Shown: piece by piece, positions 12,324 to 21,360 of the stretch
How the letters are laid out: the number at the start of each line of letters is the position of its first letter
How positions within the stretch are numbered: position 1 is the first letter of the stretch
Origin: Burkholderiaceae bacterium
GTDB taxonomy: Bacteria; Pseudomonadota; Gammaproteobacteria; Burkholderiales; Burkholderiaceae
Reading direction: 5' to 3'
NCBI GenBank assembly: GCA_947448415.1
Contig: CANFMT010000010.1
Coordinates: 1-64,000 of the forward strand
DNA: 64,000 bases
Program-made: the position numbers and the translations under genes
Notes under the pieces: model-generated
The model's database searches: none
Told to the model about the DNA's origin: nothing
Seen by the model: the letters and a program-made list of their open reading frames with translations, nothing else

Positions 12324-12914
12324 ATGGCCTCTACGTTAGTGGTTTATTTACATGGATTTCGCTCTTCACCAAACTCTAGCAAGGCGGTTATGACTGGCGC
12401 AGCTATTAAGGCGATATCCACATCACAAAACTCATACGAGTGGTATTGCCCTCAGTTACTTGCATCACCTAAAACAAGTATGTCTATGGTGACTGATCAT
12501 ATCGAGAAGTCCAAATTAGATCGTTTGCTTGTAATAGGTTCTTCTTTGGGGGGTTTTTACGCCAATTACTTGGCTGAAAAATATCACTGTAAAGCGGTAG
12601 TGCTAAATCCAGCAGTGAGGGCCGCACGCGAGCTTGCGCCGCACGTTGGCATGATGACCGCCTATGATAGCGATGAACCATTTGATTTTCGCCCTGAATA
12701 TATCGATGAATTGCTTGCTCTTCAGGTTGATGGCATTACCACCCCAAGTCGATATTTTCTGATTGCCGCCAAGGGAGATGAATTGCTGGACTGGAAAGAA
12801 ATGGTTGATTTCTACAAAGGCGCAAAGCAGCTTGTTTTGGATGGGAGCGATCATGGCATTGCTGACTATGCTGAGCACCTTCCGGAAGTAATTCGATTTA
12901 TTTCGCACCAATAA
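12324..12914 (+). CDS. YqiA/YcfP-type alpha/beta esterase
   Basis: A 196-residue compact alpha/beta hydrolase. The HGF oxyanion region is near residue 10 (YLHGFRSSPNSSKA), the nucleophile elbow is GSSLGGFYA near residue 72, an acid is in the GDELLDW turn and the histidine is in GSDHGIADYAEH. The E. coli YqiA protein hydrolyses small acyl esters in vitro and its natural substrate is unknown. A GGAAG site lies before the ATG. It follows glxR closely, which may be operonic without implying shared function. Confidence 0.9.
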   Translation: MASTLVVYLHGFRSSPNSSKAVMTGAAIKAISTSQNSYEWYCPQLLASPKTSMSMVTDHIEKSKLDRLLVIGSSLGGFYANYLAEKYHCKAVVLNPAVRAARELAPHVGMMTAYDSDEPFDFRPEYIDELLALQVDGITTPSRYFLIAAKGDELLDWKEMVDFYKGAKQLVLDGSDHGIADYAEHLPEVIRFISHQ

Positions 12915-12939
12915 TCTGCCATTGATTTTCTTGACGAAT

Positions 12940-13914
12940 ATGCATCTTGTTCGCATGAAGTCATTGCAGATTATTTTCATTACGTTACTGCTCTCTTTAA
13001 TTGGTCATCTAATCCTTTTTTTTGGGATTCCATTTTTATCATTCAATTCGCCGCCAGTGGTACCCGATGACTTGATTATTCGTACTGATTTGAAGACGGA
13101 GCCCCCCAAAAAGATTCAGATGGCAAAGGCCCCCAAGAAATCTCCCAAGCAGATGATCTCTGATACGGGGGGTAGCGCCAAGGCAGAGCAGAATGAAGGG
13201 CAGGGTGGTGCATTTGATCAAGCTGGAGTTGCGTTTAAGCTTCCAGAGTCAGCCATTATTTATTACGACGCTTATGTAGATGGTCAACAGTACCAAACGG
13301 GAGAAATTGATTGGATTAATGATGGCAATAACTATCGTCTCCATATCACCATTCCGTATGCCTTTATTGGCCCATTTGTATTTGAGTCCAAGGGAACGAT
13401 TGATGCCTATGGAATTTCTCCATCAATTTACTGGACCCAACGTGGAACCAGAAATCCACGTTACTCAAGATTCGATCGAAACGAAAAAGGGGAAGGGGAG
13501 ATGTATTTTTCAGAGAAGCCCGAATATAAGCCCACAATCCTTCCCGGCAGCCAAGATCGATTCAGTCTAATGTTTCAGTTTGCATCATTGCTGAATGGAG
13601 ATTCAAAGGTAGATGATGCGGGCACCATCAGATCAATTCCAGTGGCTGACTACAACACCCTAGAAATGTGGCAATTTAAAAGTTATGGAGAACAGCTTTC
13701 TGAAGATGTTCCAAGTCTTGGGAAGTCGATTAATCGGCATTACGCCTTAATGCAACGCGAAAATGATCCTTACAAACGTCAAGTGGATATCTGGTTATCC
13801 AAGGACTTGGAGTGGCTACCAGGACGCATTCGTTCACAAGAAGCCAATGGAAGAATCGTGGAGCTTGTCTTCAAGCAAAAAAACCCAATTGCTTCATCTG
13901 CACTTACCAATTAA
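12940..13914 (+). CDS. DUF3108 domain protein, envelope-anchored
   Basis: The product starts with one hydrophobic segment (about the first 30 residues), a Pro/Lys-rich linker (about residues 40-70), and then a DUF3108 domain with the repeated strand pattern YYDAYVDGQ, FESKGTIDAYG, SIYWTQRGT and RFSLMFQFASLL. It is presumably a periplasmic domain tethered to the inner membrane; its function is unknown. Three starts are possible: TTG 12922, ATG 12940 and ATG 12955. None has a clear ribosome-binding site, and the longest ATG form is given. It lies just after yqiA and is convergent with the ion-channel gene 5 nt later. Confidence 0.85.
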   Translation: MHLVRMKSLQIIFITLLLSLIGHLILFFGIPFLSFNSPPVVPDDLIIRTDLKTEPPKKIQMAKAPKKSPKQMISDTGGSAKAEQNEGQGGAFDQAGVAFKLPESAIIYYDAYVDGQQYQTGEIDWINDGNNYRLHITIPYAFIGPFVFESKGTIDAYGISPSIYWTQRGTRNPRYSRFDRNEKGEGEMYFSEKPEYKPTILPGSQDRFSLMFQFASLLNGDSKVDDAGTIRSIPVADYNTLEMWQFKSYGEQLSEDVPSLGKSINRHYALMQRENDPYKRQVDIWLSKDLEWLPGRIRSQEANGRIVELVFKQKNPIASSALTN

Positions 13915-13918
13915 TTCT

Positions 13919-14446
13919 TTAGAACCCAGATCCTGATTTGGGGTTTTGATTTTGACCGGTGTGCCCAAGCAAAGCGCCCATCATGGTGTACAAAGCTGCG
14001 CCAGACATGGAAACCGCAAAAATTCCTGAAAATGAAATGATGATCGGCAAAATGCGCCATTGTTCTGCAAGTTTGTAGTCCCCATAACCAACCGTTGTGT
14101 ACATTTCACCAGCAAAGTAGAAGGTTTGTGGATTTGTTGGGAATACCTTCAGGGCAACGCATATATACGCCCAGACTATGATTTCGCAGAGGTGTATTGC
14201 GATTACCAACAATATAGCGATGAAATAGGATAGGAAGCTAGCGCCATAGATGCGGCGTCTAGTCATTACATTATCAATTGCATGAAACGCACCAGCGATC
14301 CCCAGAACAGCAACAGCGTGGACGGCAAGCATTAAGCAAGCAGATACGAGCACAACCCAGATTTGACCATTTCCCATATCGGTATTGATCTCATTAAAAA
14401 GGGTTGAAAAACTGGGGAGGTCTAGGTTGTGAAATAAGCTGAACAT
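13919..14446 (-). CDS. potassium-channel-like pore protein
   Basis: A 175-residue inner-membrane protein of the small ion-channel family. The selectivity filter TVGYGD is at residues 118-123. Hydrophobic segments are at about residues 29-53 and 71-99 before the pore and about 130-158 after it, so there is one more segment than in a KcsA-type two-helix channel. There is no regulatory RCK/TrkA-N domain. The filter sequence predicts potassium selectivity. It is followed upstream by the ankyrin gene after 73 bp, on the same strand. Confidence 0.88.
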   Translation of the reverse strand: MFSLFHNLDLPSFSTLFNEINTDMGNGQIWVVLVSACLMLAVHAVAVLGIAGAFHAIDNVMTRRRIYGASFLSYFIAILLVIAIHLCEIIVWAYICVALKVFPTNPQTFYFAGEMYTTVGYGDYKLAEQWRILPIIISFSGIFAVSMSGAALYTMMGALLGHTGQNQNPKSGSGF

Positions 14447-14519
14447 GATCTCGGTCTCTTTAGCTGTACTACAGAAATATCTTATTTGACATAATAATGA
14501 TTATACGCAGTTAGGTATA

Positions 14520-15227
14520 TTAGGGCTTTGCTACTGCGGACTTTACAGGCCCCGTATAAGGCTTCTTATATAACTTGAGCCAGCGTGCTTTAAGGCCATC
14601 TGCAATCCATGGTTTATCGTATATATCTGCAATATCTATTGCAGTTAAACCTAGCTGGTTTTTCAATTCAAGGTCAGCACCCTTGTCCAGCAAAAGCTTC
14701 ACTAGTTGCTCATTGCCAGACTGGACAGCCATCATGAGTGGCGTTGTGCCATTAAGACTCCTTGAATCAACCATGGCGCCATTTGCGATTAAAAATTGGG
14801 CTACATCAAGATGGCCTTTGGTGCAGGCATAGTGCAATGGAGTCCAGCCAATATGATCGACCATTGCCTTGTTTTTAGTGACTAATGTCTTAACCAAGGG
14901 TAAATCGCCCTCTATGGCGGCAATCATTAAAGGGGTCTCACCAGATTTGTTAGAGAGATCAACATCCGTCCTTTTATCGCTTAAAAGGAGTTCAATAACG
15001 CCGTTAGATTTATCTTTAATGGCCAAAATGAGCATTGGATTACCAGCAGAATCGGTTGCATTTGGGCTAACACCTTGCTTTAAAAGCGTCCTTACTTCTG
15101 ATACATCATTAAACTTTGCAGCCTTAGCAAATGCTGTAATTTGATCTGGTGATTGTGCATTTGCAGCACCTAAAGAGCCTAAGAACAGAGTTAAAAGAAG
15201 GCTTAAATAATTAAACAATATTCTCAT
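14520..15227 (-). CDS. secreted ankyrin-repeat protein
   Basis: A 235-residue protein with a signal peptide (LTLFLGSLGAANAQ) and four to five ankyrin repeats from about residue 33 to 200. Repeats such as GWTPLHYACTKGHLDVAQFLI and GTTPLMMAVQSGNEQLVKLLL show the TPLH/TPLM and L-L-L pattern. A basic C-terminal tail (KARWLKLYKKPYTG) follows. It is expected to be periplasmic and to bind a protein partner. Its ATG overlaps the tatD stop by four bases, so it is translationally coupled as the last gene of the mltG-tmk-holB-tatD operon, a placement often seen in this lineage. Confidence 0.9.
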   Translation of the reverse strand: MRILFNYLSLLLTLFLGSLGAANAQSPDQITAFAKAAKFNDVSEVRTLLKQGVSPNATDSAGNPMLILAIKDKSNGVIELLLSDKRTDVDLSNKSGETPLMIAAIEGDLPLVKTLVTKNKAMVDHIGWTPLHYACTKGHLDVAQFLIANGAMVDSRSLNGTTPLMMAVQSGNEQLVKLLLDKGADLELKNQLGLTAIDIADIYDKPWIADGLKARWLKLYKKPYTGPVKSAVAKP

Positions 15228-16015
15228 ATTAACTTACTATCTATCTGAAAACATTGATAAAAGTTACTTGTTGTATGCTCGGATATCTCATTGATAGATA
15301 CATTTTTTAGTTTAGCTATAAATTCACCAACATTTGCTACCCAAGCTGGTTCATTGACTTTTCCACGATAAGGAATTGGAGCCAAGTATGGTGAATCAGT
15401 TTCAATCAACAATCTGTCAAGCGGAACCTTTTTGCATGTTTCTTGAAGGTCTTTTGCACTTTTAAATGTCACAATCCCAGAGAAGGAGATATAAAAGCCC
15501 ATTTCCATGGCTTGATTTGCCACCTCTAGGCTCTCAGTAAAGCAATGCATTACCCCGCCAATGCGATCGGCACCCTCTTCTTTAAGAATATCGATTGTGT
15601 CCTTTGAGGCAGATCGAGTGTGAATGATTAACGGTTTTTTTGCAGCAATGGCCGCTCTAATATGCGTTCTAAAGCGATTTCTTTGCCATTCCATAGACTC
15701 GTAAGTGCGATCACCCATGCGATAGTAATCAAGGCCCGTTTCGCCAATAGCAACTATTTTTGAGTGTTTTAGGGCTGTATCCACTAAAAAATCAAATGAT
15801 GGTTCAGGGGTATCTTCGTAGTCCGGATGAACGCCTACCGAGGCATAGAGATTTTCATGGTCTTGAGCTAATTTCAGGACGTTTGGAAAGTCCGGCAAAT
15901 CAACAGATACACATAATGCATGACTTACATGAGCCGCCTTCATATTGGCAAGAACTTCCGGTAAGCGAGCTTGGAATTCTGGAAAATCGAGGTGGCAGTG
16001 GGAGTCTATAAACAT
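15224..16015 (-). CDS. tatD: TatD-family metal-dependent hydrolase (DNase)
   Basis: A 263-residue TIM-barrel hydrolase. Metal ligands are visible: DSHCHLD at the start (His6, His8), the glutamate of GETGLDYY near residue 93, HTRSASKDT near residue 131, HCFTES near residue 157 and the aspartate of IETDSPYLAP near residue 207. TatD proteins are 3'-5' nucleases acting on DNA in repair. It follows holB in the operon with 31 bp between and overlaps the ankyrin gene. It could equally be named ycfH, the E. coli paralogue that sits next to holB. Confidence 0.92.
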   Translation of the reverse strand: MFIDSHCHLDFPEFQARLPEVLANMKAAHVSHALCVSVDLPDFPNVLKLAQDHENLYASVGVHPDYEDTPEPSFDFLVDTALKHSKIVAIGETGLDYYRMGDRTYESMEWQRNRFRTHIRAAIAAKKPLIIHTRSASKDTIDILKEEGADRIGGVMHCFTESLEVANQAMEMGFYISFSGIVTFKSAKDLQETCKKVPLDRLLIETDSPYLAPIPYRGKVNEPAWVANVGEFIAKLKNVSINEISEHTTSNFYQCFQIDSKLI

Positions 16016-16046
16016 GACTCCCTATTTTAATCGTTCTAGGAAATGG

Positions 16047-17177
16047 CTATCGTTCAAAAATCTGCTGATACTGTGATAGCAGTGCTTCCAGCTGAATTCG
16101 GTTAGCTAATGGGTGGTTTTCGTGGCGGCGAGCCTGTGTAAGAGATTTCCAGAAATGCATTAATTTCTTTAAATTTACCTGTTTGGCCAAGGTTTGCAGA
16201 GTCGGAACATGTTTTGGGTAATAACGAGCATTACCACCCTGAGTGACTGATTGAACGTCTGAAATCCAGCGCTGCATTGTTGAGAGTAAAAATGAGTAAC
16301 GGGCTTTATTGATTTTTTCAGCACATTCAAGCCAATTAATGCGCCCTCCTGTTGCCATTGACTGAAGAAGGTGGCGAGAAGCTTGGATCGTAATGGTTAA
16401 GTCATCTTTCTCATCCTTATTGTGACGAGCCAATAGCGAATCGAAGACGGCAAAAGGTGCCCCGCCCTGCTCATCATAGACGGACTCAATATCAGAGCTG
16501 CTGACCTTAAAACCAGGAATTTCATCAATCCTAGCTTGCAACCAATCAAGTCCAATCTGACGCTCTGGACGCGGTGCAGTTAAGAGGCGGCAACGAGACC
16601 GAATAGTAGGTAGCACTCTATCCACTCTATCAGCCAATAAAATGAAGATAGTATTTGCAGGCGGCTCCTCTAGGGACTTTAATAAGGTATTTGCTGAGTC
16701 TGAGCGCAACATTTCTAGTGGATAGATCAGAATAATGCGGTTTCCACCGCGATGTGAGCCGATGCCGAGTCCCTCTATTGCGCTTCGAGTCTCTTCAATA
16801 GTAATATTTTTCTTCTCTTTTTTATCGCCTGCTTCACCATCGGCATCTTCACGCACCGCTCTGCCTCGTTTTTGAGGCTCATCGCTCTCGTAATCAGCAT
16901 GGGGTAAGAGTTTGCGATGGGTTTCAGGTACAAGCGCAATAAAGTCAGGATGATTGCCGGTATTAAACCAATGACAGGCCTCACAATGATTGCATGGCTT
17001 TTCTGAAGTATCTGAGCTCTCACACAATAGAGATTTTGCAAGCTCAATTGCAAATGCAAACTTGCCGATGCCGGATTGACCGTGAAGCAAAATAGCATTC
17101 GGAAACCTTGAATGGTCCATACTCTGCCAGAGGGGCAAGAGCCAGGGGGGAATCTGAGATTTTTGTTGGACTAACAT
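16047..17177 (-). CDS. holB: DNA polymerase III delta' subunit
   Basis: Clamp-loader subunit of the replicase. It has a degenerate P-loop (HGQSGIGKFAFA near residue 30), a four-cysteine zinc module from about residue 50 to 68 (CESSD...CNHCEACHW) and the SRC motif (IRSRCR near residue 195). A charged Lys/Glu/Asp insertion at about residues 92-122 (around AVREDADGEAGDKKEKK) makes it longer than the E. coli protein. It lies 12 nt after tmk and before tatD, the classic operon order. Confidence 0.94.
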   Translation of the reverse strand: MLVQQKSQIPPWLLPLWQSMDHSRFPNAILLHGQSGIGKFAFAIELAKSLLCESSDTSEKPCNHCEACHWFNTGNHPDFIALVPETHRKLLPHADYESDEPQKRGRAVREDADGEAGDKKEKKNITIEETRSAIEGLGIGSHRGGNRIILIYPLEMLRSDSANTLLKSLEEPPANTIFILLADRVDRVLPTIRSRCRLLTAPRPERQIGLDWLQARIDEIPGFKVSSSDIESVYDEQGGAPFAVFDSLLARHNKDEKDDLTITIQASRHLLQSMATGGRINWLECAEKINKARYSFLLSTMQRWISDVQSVTQGGNARYYPKHVPTLQTLAKQVNLKKLMHFWKSLTQARRHENHPLANRIQLEALLSQYQQIFER

Positions 17178-17189
17178 GAAATTCTCTAC

Positions 17190-17828
17190 TTAGATGCCAA
17201 TCTCTAATTTCTTCAAACCATTCCAGATTACATCAGGAGTTTGGGTGGCATCTACTATATGAAAGCGTTTTGAATCTTCGTTAGCGCGTCGAAGATATTC
17301 CTGGCGCACTTTCTCGAAAAAAGCCAAATTCATTTGTTCAAATTTATCCGGCGTCCGAACCTTTGAGCGACGTGCTTCAGCCACTTCACCCGGAAGGTCA
17401 AAAAGAATAGTTAGATTGGGGCTCAATAGTGATCCATCCTCACCACCTTGCACCCATGCCTCAAGTTGATTAAGTTTATTCAGACTTAACCCGCGTCCAC
17501 CCCCTTGGTATGCAAAGCTTGCATCAGTAAAACGGTCAGATATAACGATCTTCCCAGCCTTAAGTGCCGGCTCAATCACTTGAGCTATATGTTCACGGCG
17601 GGCGGCAAACATCAGTAACGCCTCTGTTTCTAAATTCATAGGGGTGTTCAGCAATAACTCTCTTAGCTGCTCGCCCAAAGGTGTCCCACCCGGTTCTCTT
17701 GTCATCACAACTTCGCGCTCAGGGTTGCGCTCTTGTATCAGCTTTTGAAAAGACTCGATATGAGTACTCTTTCCAGCACCATCAATACCTTCAAAGCTAA
17801 TGAAAAATCCGGGATAGATTGCAGTCAT
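17190..17828 (-). CDS. tmk: thymidylate kinase
   Basis: Phosphorylates dTMP to dTDP. The 212-residue protein shows the P-loop [11 protein letters not shown] near residue 13, the [11 protein letters not shown] loop near residue 44, the [16 protein letters not shown] motif near residue 97 and a LID region with basic residues near 150. Length is normal. It sits between mltG and holB with 11-12 nt gaps, so it is part of the same operon. Confidence 0.97.
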   Translation of the reverse strand: MTAIYPGFFISFEGIDGAGKSTHIESFQKLIQERNPEREVVMTREPGGTPLGEQLRELLLNTPMNLETEALLMFAARREHIAQVIEPALKAGKIVISDRFTDASFAYQGGGRGLSLNKLNQLEAWVQGGEDGSLLSPNLTILFDLPGEVAEARRSKVRTPDKFEQMNLAFFEKVRQEYLRRANEDSKRFHIVDATQTPDVIWNGLKKLEIGI

Positions 17829-17839
17829 ATAAATATGTA

Positions 17840-18925
17840 TTAATTAGTAACGACGAATGGATTGGCTTTAGACGGAGACTTTCTTTGATAACGGTCTACT
17901 GCCACTTCATGCTCGCCAAGACTTTTTGAAAAATGACTACTTCCATCCCCCTTGGAAACAAAATAAAGGGCATCACTACCTGCTGGATTAGCCGCTGCCA
18001 AGATGGATTCTTTGCTCGGCATTGCTATCGGTGTTGGGGGAAGACCTTTTCTCATATAGGTATTGTAGGGATTGTCTCGGCGAAGATCTGTTTTACGCAA
18101 ATTACCATTAAATTGGGGGCCGATTCCATAAATAACCGTTGGATCGGTTTGTAGAGGCATTCCCATATTTAATCTATTAGTAAAAACCGCTGAAATCATC
18201 CCGCGCTCGCTTGAGCGACCGGTTTCTTTCTCTACTATTGATGCCAGTATCAGCAGATCATAAGGGGATTTTAGTGGTGATAAGGCACTCTTTTGGGCCC
18301 ATGCCTGATATAACTGTTTTTGCATTGCTTGCGATGCTTTGCGATAAATATTGATATCAAGTTCCTCAGGATCAAAGACGTAGGTATCTGGCATGAATAT
18401 ACCCTCGTCCCCCGGATAAGTTAATCCCAGATCTTTCAATAAATCCTTAGAGCTCATCCCTTTGGTTTGGTGAATCAGGGAGGGGTGTGAATCAACCAGA
18501 GCTCTTAGTTGCCAAATGGTCATTCCAGGAATAATTGCAACGCTTTCACGAATCCGGTCACCACGTGCAATCTGCAGGAGAATATTTCCTAAACTAGCAT
18601 TTAATGAAAACTGATAAGTGCCTGGCTTAAGTTTTGATCCCACAAACAATATTTTGGCGCTAATTTGAAATGGAATAGAAGGTGTCGATAAACCCTGCTC
18701 CTCTAATTGCTTGGCAATACTAGCAAGACTAGATCGAGGCTGAATTTTGGCAGTGTAGACCTTTGAATTAGCCATATTGGCTACACTAGGAACAGCAGGC
18801 CAAAGAAAAATCAAACCATAAATTGCGGCTATTAGAGTTACGCAACTCAGTATCCAAATTTGGAGTCTTTTGATTTTCTTCCCTTTTTTGGAGAATAAAG
18901 CTCTTCGCTGATTTTTTTTGCTCAT
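17840..18925 (-). CDS. mltG: endolytic murein transglycosylase MltG
   Basis: Inner-membrane lytic transglycosylase that cuts nascent glycan strands and ends their elongation. A basic N-terminus (KKGKKIKR) is followed by a transmembrane segment at about residues 26-46, then the YceG/LysM-like region and the catalytic glutamate in [10 protein letters not shown] near residue 230. The [12 protein letters not shown] and [16 protein letters not shown] motifs are typical. The ATG at 18925 is chosen over the TTG one codon upstream. It is the first gene of the operon and is divergent from ygfZ with only 20 bp between start codons. Confidence 0.96.
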   Translation of the reverse strand: MSKKNQRRALFSKKGKKIKRLQIWILSCVTLIAAIYGLIFLWPAVPSVANMANSKVYTAKIQPRSSLASIAKQLEEQGLSTPSIPFQISAKILFVGSKLKPGTYQFSLNASLGNILLQIARGDRIRESVAIIPGMTIWQLRALVDSHPSLIHQTKGMSSKDLLKDLGLTYPGDEGIFMPDTYVFDPEELDINIYRKASQAMQKQLYQAWAQKSALSPLKSPYDLLILASIVEKETGRSSERGMISAVFTNRLNMGMPLQTDPTVIYGIGPQFNGNLRKTDLRRDNPYNTYMRKGLPPTPIAMPSKESILAAANPAGSDALYFVSKGDGSSHFSKSLGEHEVAVDRYQRKSPSKANPFVVTN

Positions 18926-18945
18926 CAAGCTATGATAAAAGGGTC

Positions 18946-19935
18946 ATGATAAATACATCCCAAGATTCATCAATACCCTCTTCTAGCACCTGTTTATTGC
19001 CAGACTGGGGCTTAATTCTCGTTGAGGGTGCCGATGCCTCCAGCTTTCTTCAAAATCAATTAACAAACTCAGTGCTGGGGATTAAGCGTACCCTCTCACC
19101 ACAAATTGCTAATAACTATGATGCCGTTCGTTTGGTGGGATATTGCAATCCTAAGGGAAGACTTATGGCAAGTGCTTGGCTTGCGTTATTTCCAGTAAAT
19201 GAAAGTGGAGAGGATCGCTTTGCGCTCTTTATCTCCAAGGATATTGCGACTGCATTTGCTAAACGATTAGCAATGTTTGTTCTGCGCTCTAAAGTTAAGG
19301 TCAGTGATGTATCAAATGATTGGCAGATCTCGGGTCAATTTAGTGATAATACCGAACCTGATTTAGGACTAATAAAAAACGAGCGATTAGGCTTGCGTCT
19401 ACCTGATGTACTTATAGGCAATAAATCATATGTACGCACTTTAATGGCATCAGAGACATCAAAGCATAATTCAGAGCTAGGTGCTGCCAATGGGGTATGG
19501 AGCTATTTGGAGGTAATGAGTGCAATACCGCGAATTGTTTTAGCTACTCAAGAGCAATTTGTACCTCAGATGATCAATTTTGAGTCTGTAGCTGGCGTTG
19601 ATTTTAAAAAAGGTTGCTACCCAGGTCAGGAGATTGTTGCGCGCAGTCAGTATCGCGGCGCCATCAAGCGTCGCTTGCAACTAGCCCATTCAATGCTAGA
19701 TGGCGTTGCAGCTGAATTATTTGCTCCAGGGGTAGAGCTTTTCCATACCAGTGATCCTTTGCAGCCTGCTGGGATGATTGTTTTATCTGCCAAGTCGCCC
19801 GTGCACCCAAATAGAGTCGATTACCAGATTGAGTGTAAGTTAGAAGCGCTGCAAGATGGGGAAATTCATCTAGGCAGTATCAATGGCCCTGTGTTAAAAA
19901 TAGATCCATTACCTTACCCACTTATTGAAATCTAA
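18946..19935 (+). CDS. ygfZ: YgfZ/GcvT-like folate-binding iron-sulfur repair protein
   Basis: Tetrahydrofolate-dependent protein that helps assemble or repair iron-sulfur enzymes such as MiaB. The 329-residue product has the GcvT-like fold and the diagnostic motif KGCYPGQEIVARSQYRG near residue 225, whose cysteine is essential in E. coli. It is divergent from mltG with 20 bp between the start codons, so its promoter must lie within mltG or overlap it. The NRDE gene follows after 26 bp. Confidence 0.94.
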   Translation: MINTSQDSSIPSSSTCLLPDWGLILVEGADASSFLQNQLTNSVLGIKRTLSPQIANNYDAVRLVGYCNPKGRLMASAWLALFPVNESGEDRFALFISKDIATAFAKRLAMFVLRSKVKVSDVSNDWQISGQFSDNTEPDLGLIKNERLGLRLPDVLIGNKSYVRTLMASETSKHNSELGAANGVWSYLEVMSAIPRIVLATQEQFVPQMINFESVAGVDFKKGCYPGQEIVARSQYRGAIKRRLQLAHSMLDGVAAELFAPGVELFHTSDPLQPAGMIVLSAKSPVHPNRVDYQIECKLEALQDGEIHLGSINGPVLKIDPLPYPLIEI

Positions 19936-19961
19936 TTCCTTATTCGCACCTCCCTTTTTTT

Positions 19962-20819
19962 ATGTGCCTCATATTATTCGCCTGGAACTCTCATCCCGAC
20001 TACTCTTTAGTAGTGGCCTCTAATCGCGATGAGTTTTATGAGCGTAATACGGAGGGAATTACTTGGTGGGATGAGCATCCTCATGTCCTGGCCGGAAGAG
20101 ATCGGGCAGATGTGCTAGGTAGCCCAGGTACATGGCTTGGATTTTCTAAGACCGGTAAATTTGCAGCATTGACAAATGTTCGTGCGCCCAGCGAAAAAAA
20201 TCCCGACTCTAGAACTCGTGGAGAGCTTTCACTTCTTTACCTTGCAGGCAAGCATCGTCCAACAGAATTCATTCAAAATAATGCTAAACGTTTCTCTCAA
20301 TACAACGGCTTTAATTTATTGATGGCCGATCTTAGTGATCCGGCAAATGCTGAAATGCATTGGGTGAGCAACCGAATGATGATGGGTCAAAGTATTCGAC
20401 CGAGAAAAGTATTTCCGCACCAGCCGCTTGAGCCAGGAGTTTATGGGCTATCCAATGCAATGCTTGATACTCCATGGCCCAAGGTAAATCACCGTGTAGC
20501 TGCTTTTGCACAGGCATTAGCTATGGATCATGGGCAACTCAAAAATGCTGATCAGTATTTAAAGCTTCTCTCAGATACTCATCATGCTAGTGATCATGAG
20601 TTGCCCAGTACAGGCGTCAGTAAAGAATGGGAAAAGGCGCTCTCCCCTGCTTTTATTAAGACACCATCCTATGGGACTCGCTCAAGTACGATATTAAGAG
20701 TTCGCAAAGATGGCCAATTTGAGATGGTTGAGCGTCGCTTTGACTCTACCGGGGCCATTGGGCATGACGTTATAACCGGTGCGCTGACAGCCGCGCCTGG
20801 ATCAAATTTATCCGTTTGA
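19962..20819 (+). CDS. NRDE (TANGO2-like) family protein
   Basis: A 285-residue protein with the eponymous NRDE motif (VVASNRDEFYERNT near residue 22) after an N-terminal MCLILFAWNSHPDY. The second residue is cysteine, as in N-terminal-nucleophile hydrolases. Further family blocks are WLGFSKTGKFAALTNVR and GELSLLYL. The eukaryotic homologue TANGO2 has been linked to lipid and haem handling; the bacterial role is unsettled. It follows ygfZ by 26 bp and ends 4 nt from the convergent thioesterase gene. Confidence 0.9.
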   Translation: MCLILFAWNSHPDYSLVVASNRDEFYERNTEGITWWDEHPHVLAGRDRADVLGSPGTWLGFSKTGKFAALTNVRAPSEKNPDSRTRGELSLLYLAGKHRPTEFIQNNAKRFSQYNGFNLLMADLSDPANAEMHWVSNRMMMGQSIRPRKVFPHQPLEPGVYGLSNAMLDTPWPKVNHRVAAFAQALAMDHGQLKNADQYLKLLSDTHHASDHELPSTGVSKEWEKALSPAFIKTPSYGTRSSTILRVRKDGQFEMVERRFDSTGAIGHDVITGALTAAPGSNLSV

Positions 20820-20823
20820 AACC

Positions 20824-21306
20824 TTACTCATAACGCGCATCGTCATTGATGACGCGCTCACCTTCAGCGTTTTTACTCGCTAAACGTTTTAAGTATTTAA
20901 AAGTTCCGGTTGCCATACAGCAAACTTCACCTTGATCGTTATATAGCTTTGCTTCGCAAAAGGCCATCGTCGCTGTTCTGCGAACGGTATCAGCCTTTAC
21001 TCTTAATATTCCATTTGCTGCTTGCATAAAATTGTTCTTTAGCTCAATGGTGACAACACTACGATCGCCAGGGTCGCCAGATCTTGCGGCTACAGCCATG
21101 GCAACATCCATCAGAGTGAGTAAAACACCGCCATGAGCGACGGCCCAGGTATTGGTGTGTTCGGGCTTTAAAGCTAAAAGAATTTCACCCTTACCCATTT
21201 CAGCACTCAGGCAGCGAACACCTAAAAGCTTTAAAAAGGGTACGTTTAATTCCTCGCCTAAATTGGCAAGCTGAGTTTGGGGATTGATTTGGACATGTTT
21301 GGTCAT
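20824..21306 (-). CDS. PaaI-family hotdog thioesterase
   Basis: A 160-residue single hotdog domain. The family core AVAHGGVLLTLMDVAMAVAA near residue 55 holds the HGG turn and the catalytic Asp/Glu region, followed by the VTIELKNNFMQAA strand. It likely hydrolyses an acyl-CoA, substrate unknown. It is divergent from selO with a 54-bp gap and convergent with the NRDE gene. Confidence 0.9.
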   Translation of the reverse strand: MTKHVQINPQTQLANLGEELNVPFLKLLGVRCLSAEMGKGEILLALKPEHTNTWAVAHGGVLLTLMDVAMAVAARSGDPGDRSVVTIELKNNFMQAANGILRVKADTVRRTATMAFCEAKLYNDQGEVCCMATGTFKYLKRLASKNAEGERVINDDARYE

Positions 21307-21360
21307 AAGTGGATTTTAGAGGCTAGTACGCCTAGATGTAAATCCGCCTAGAATTGGGGG

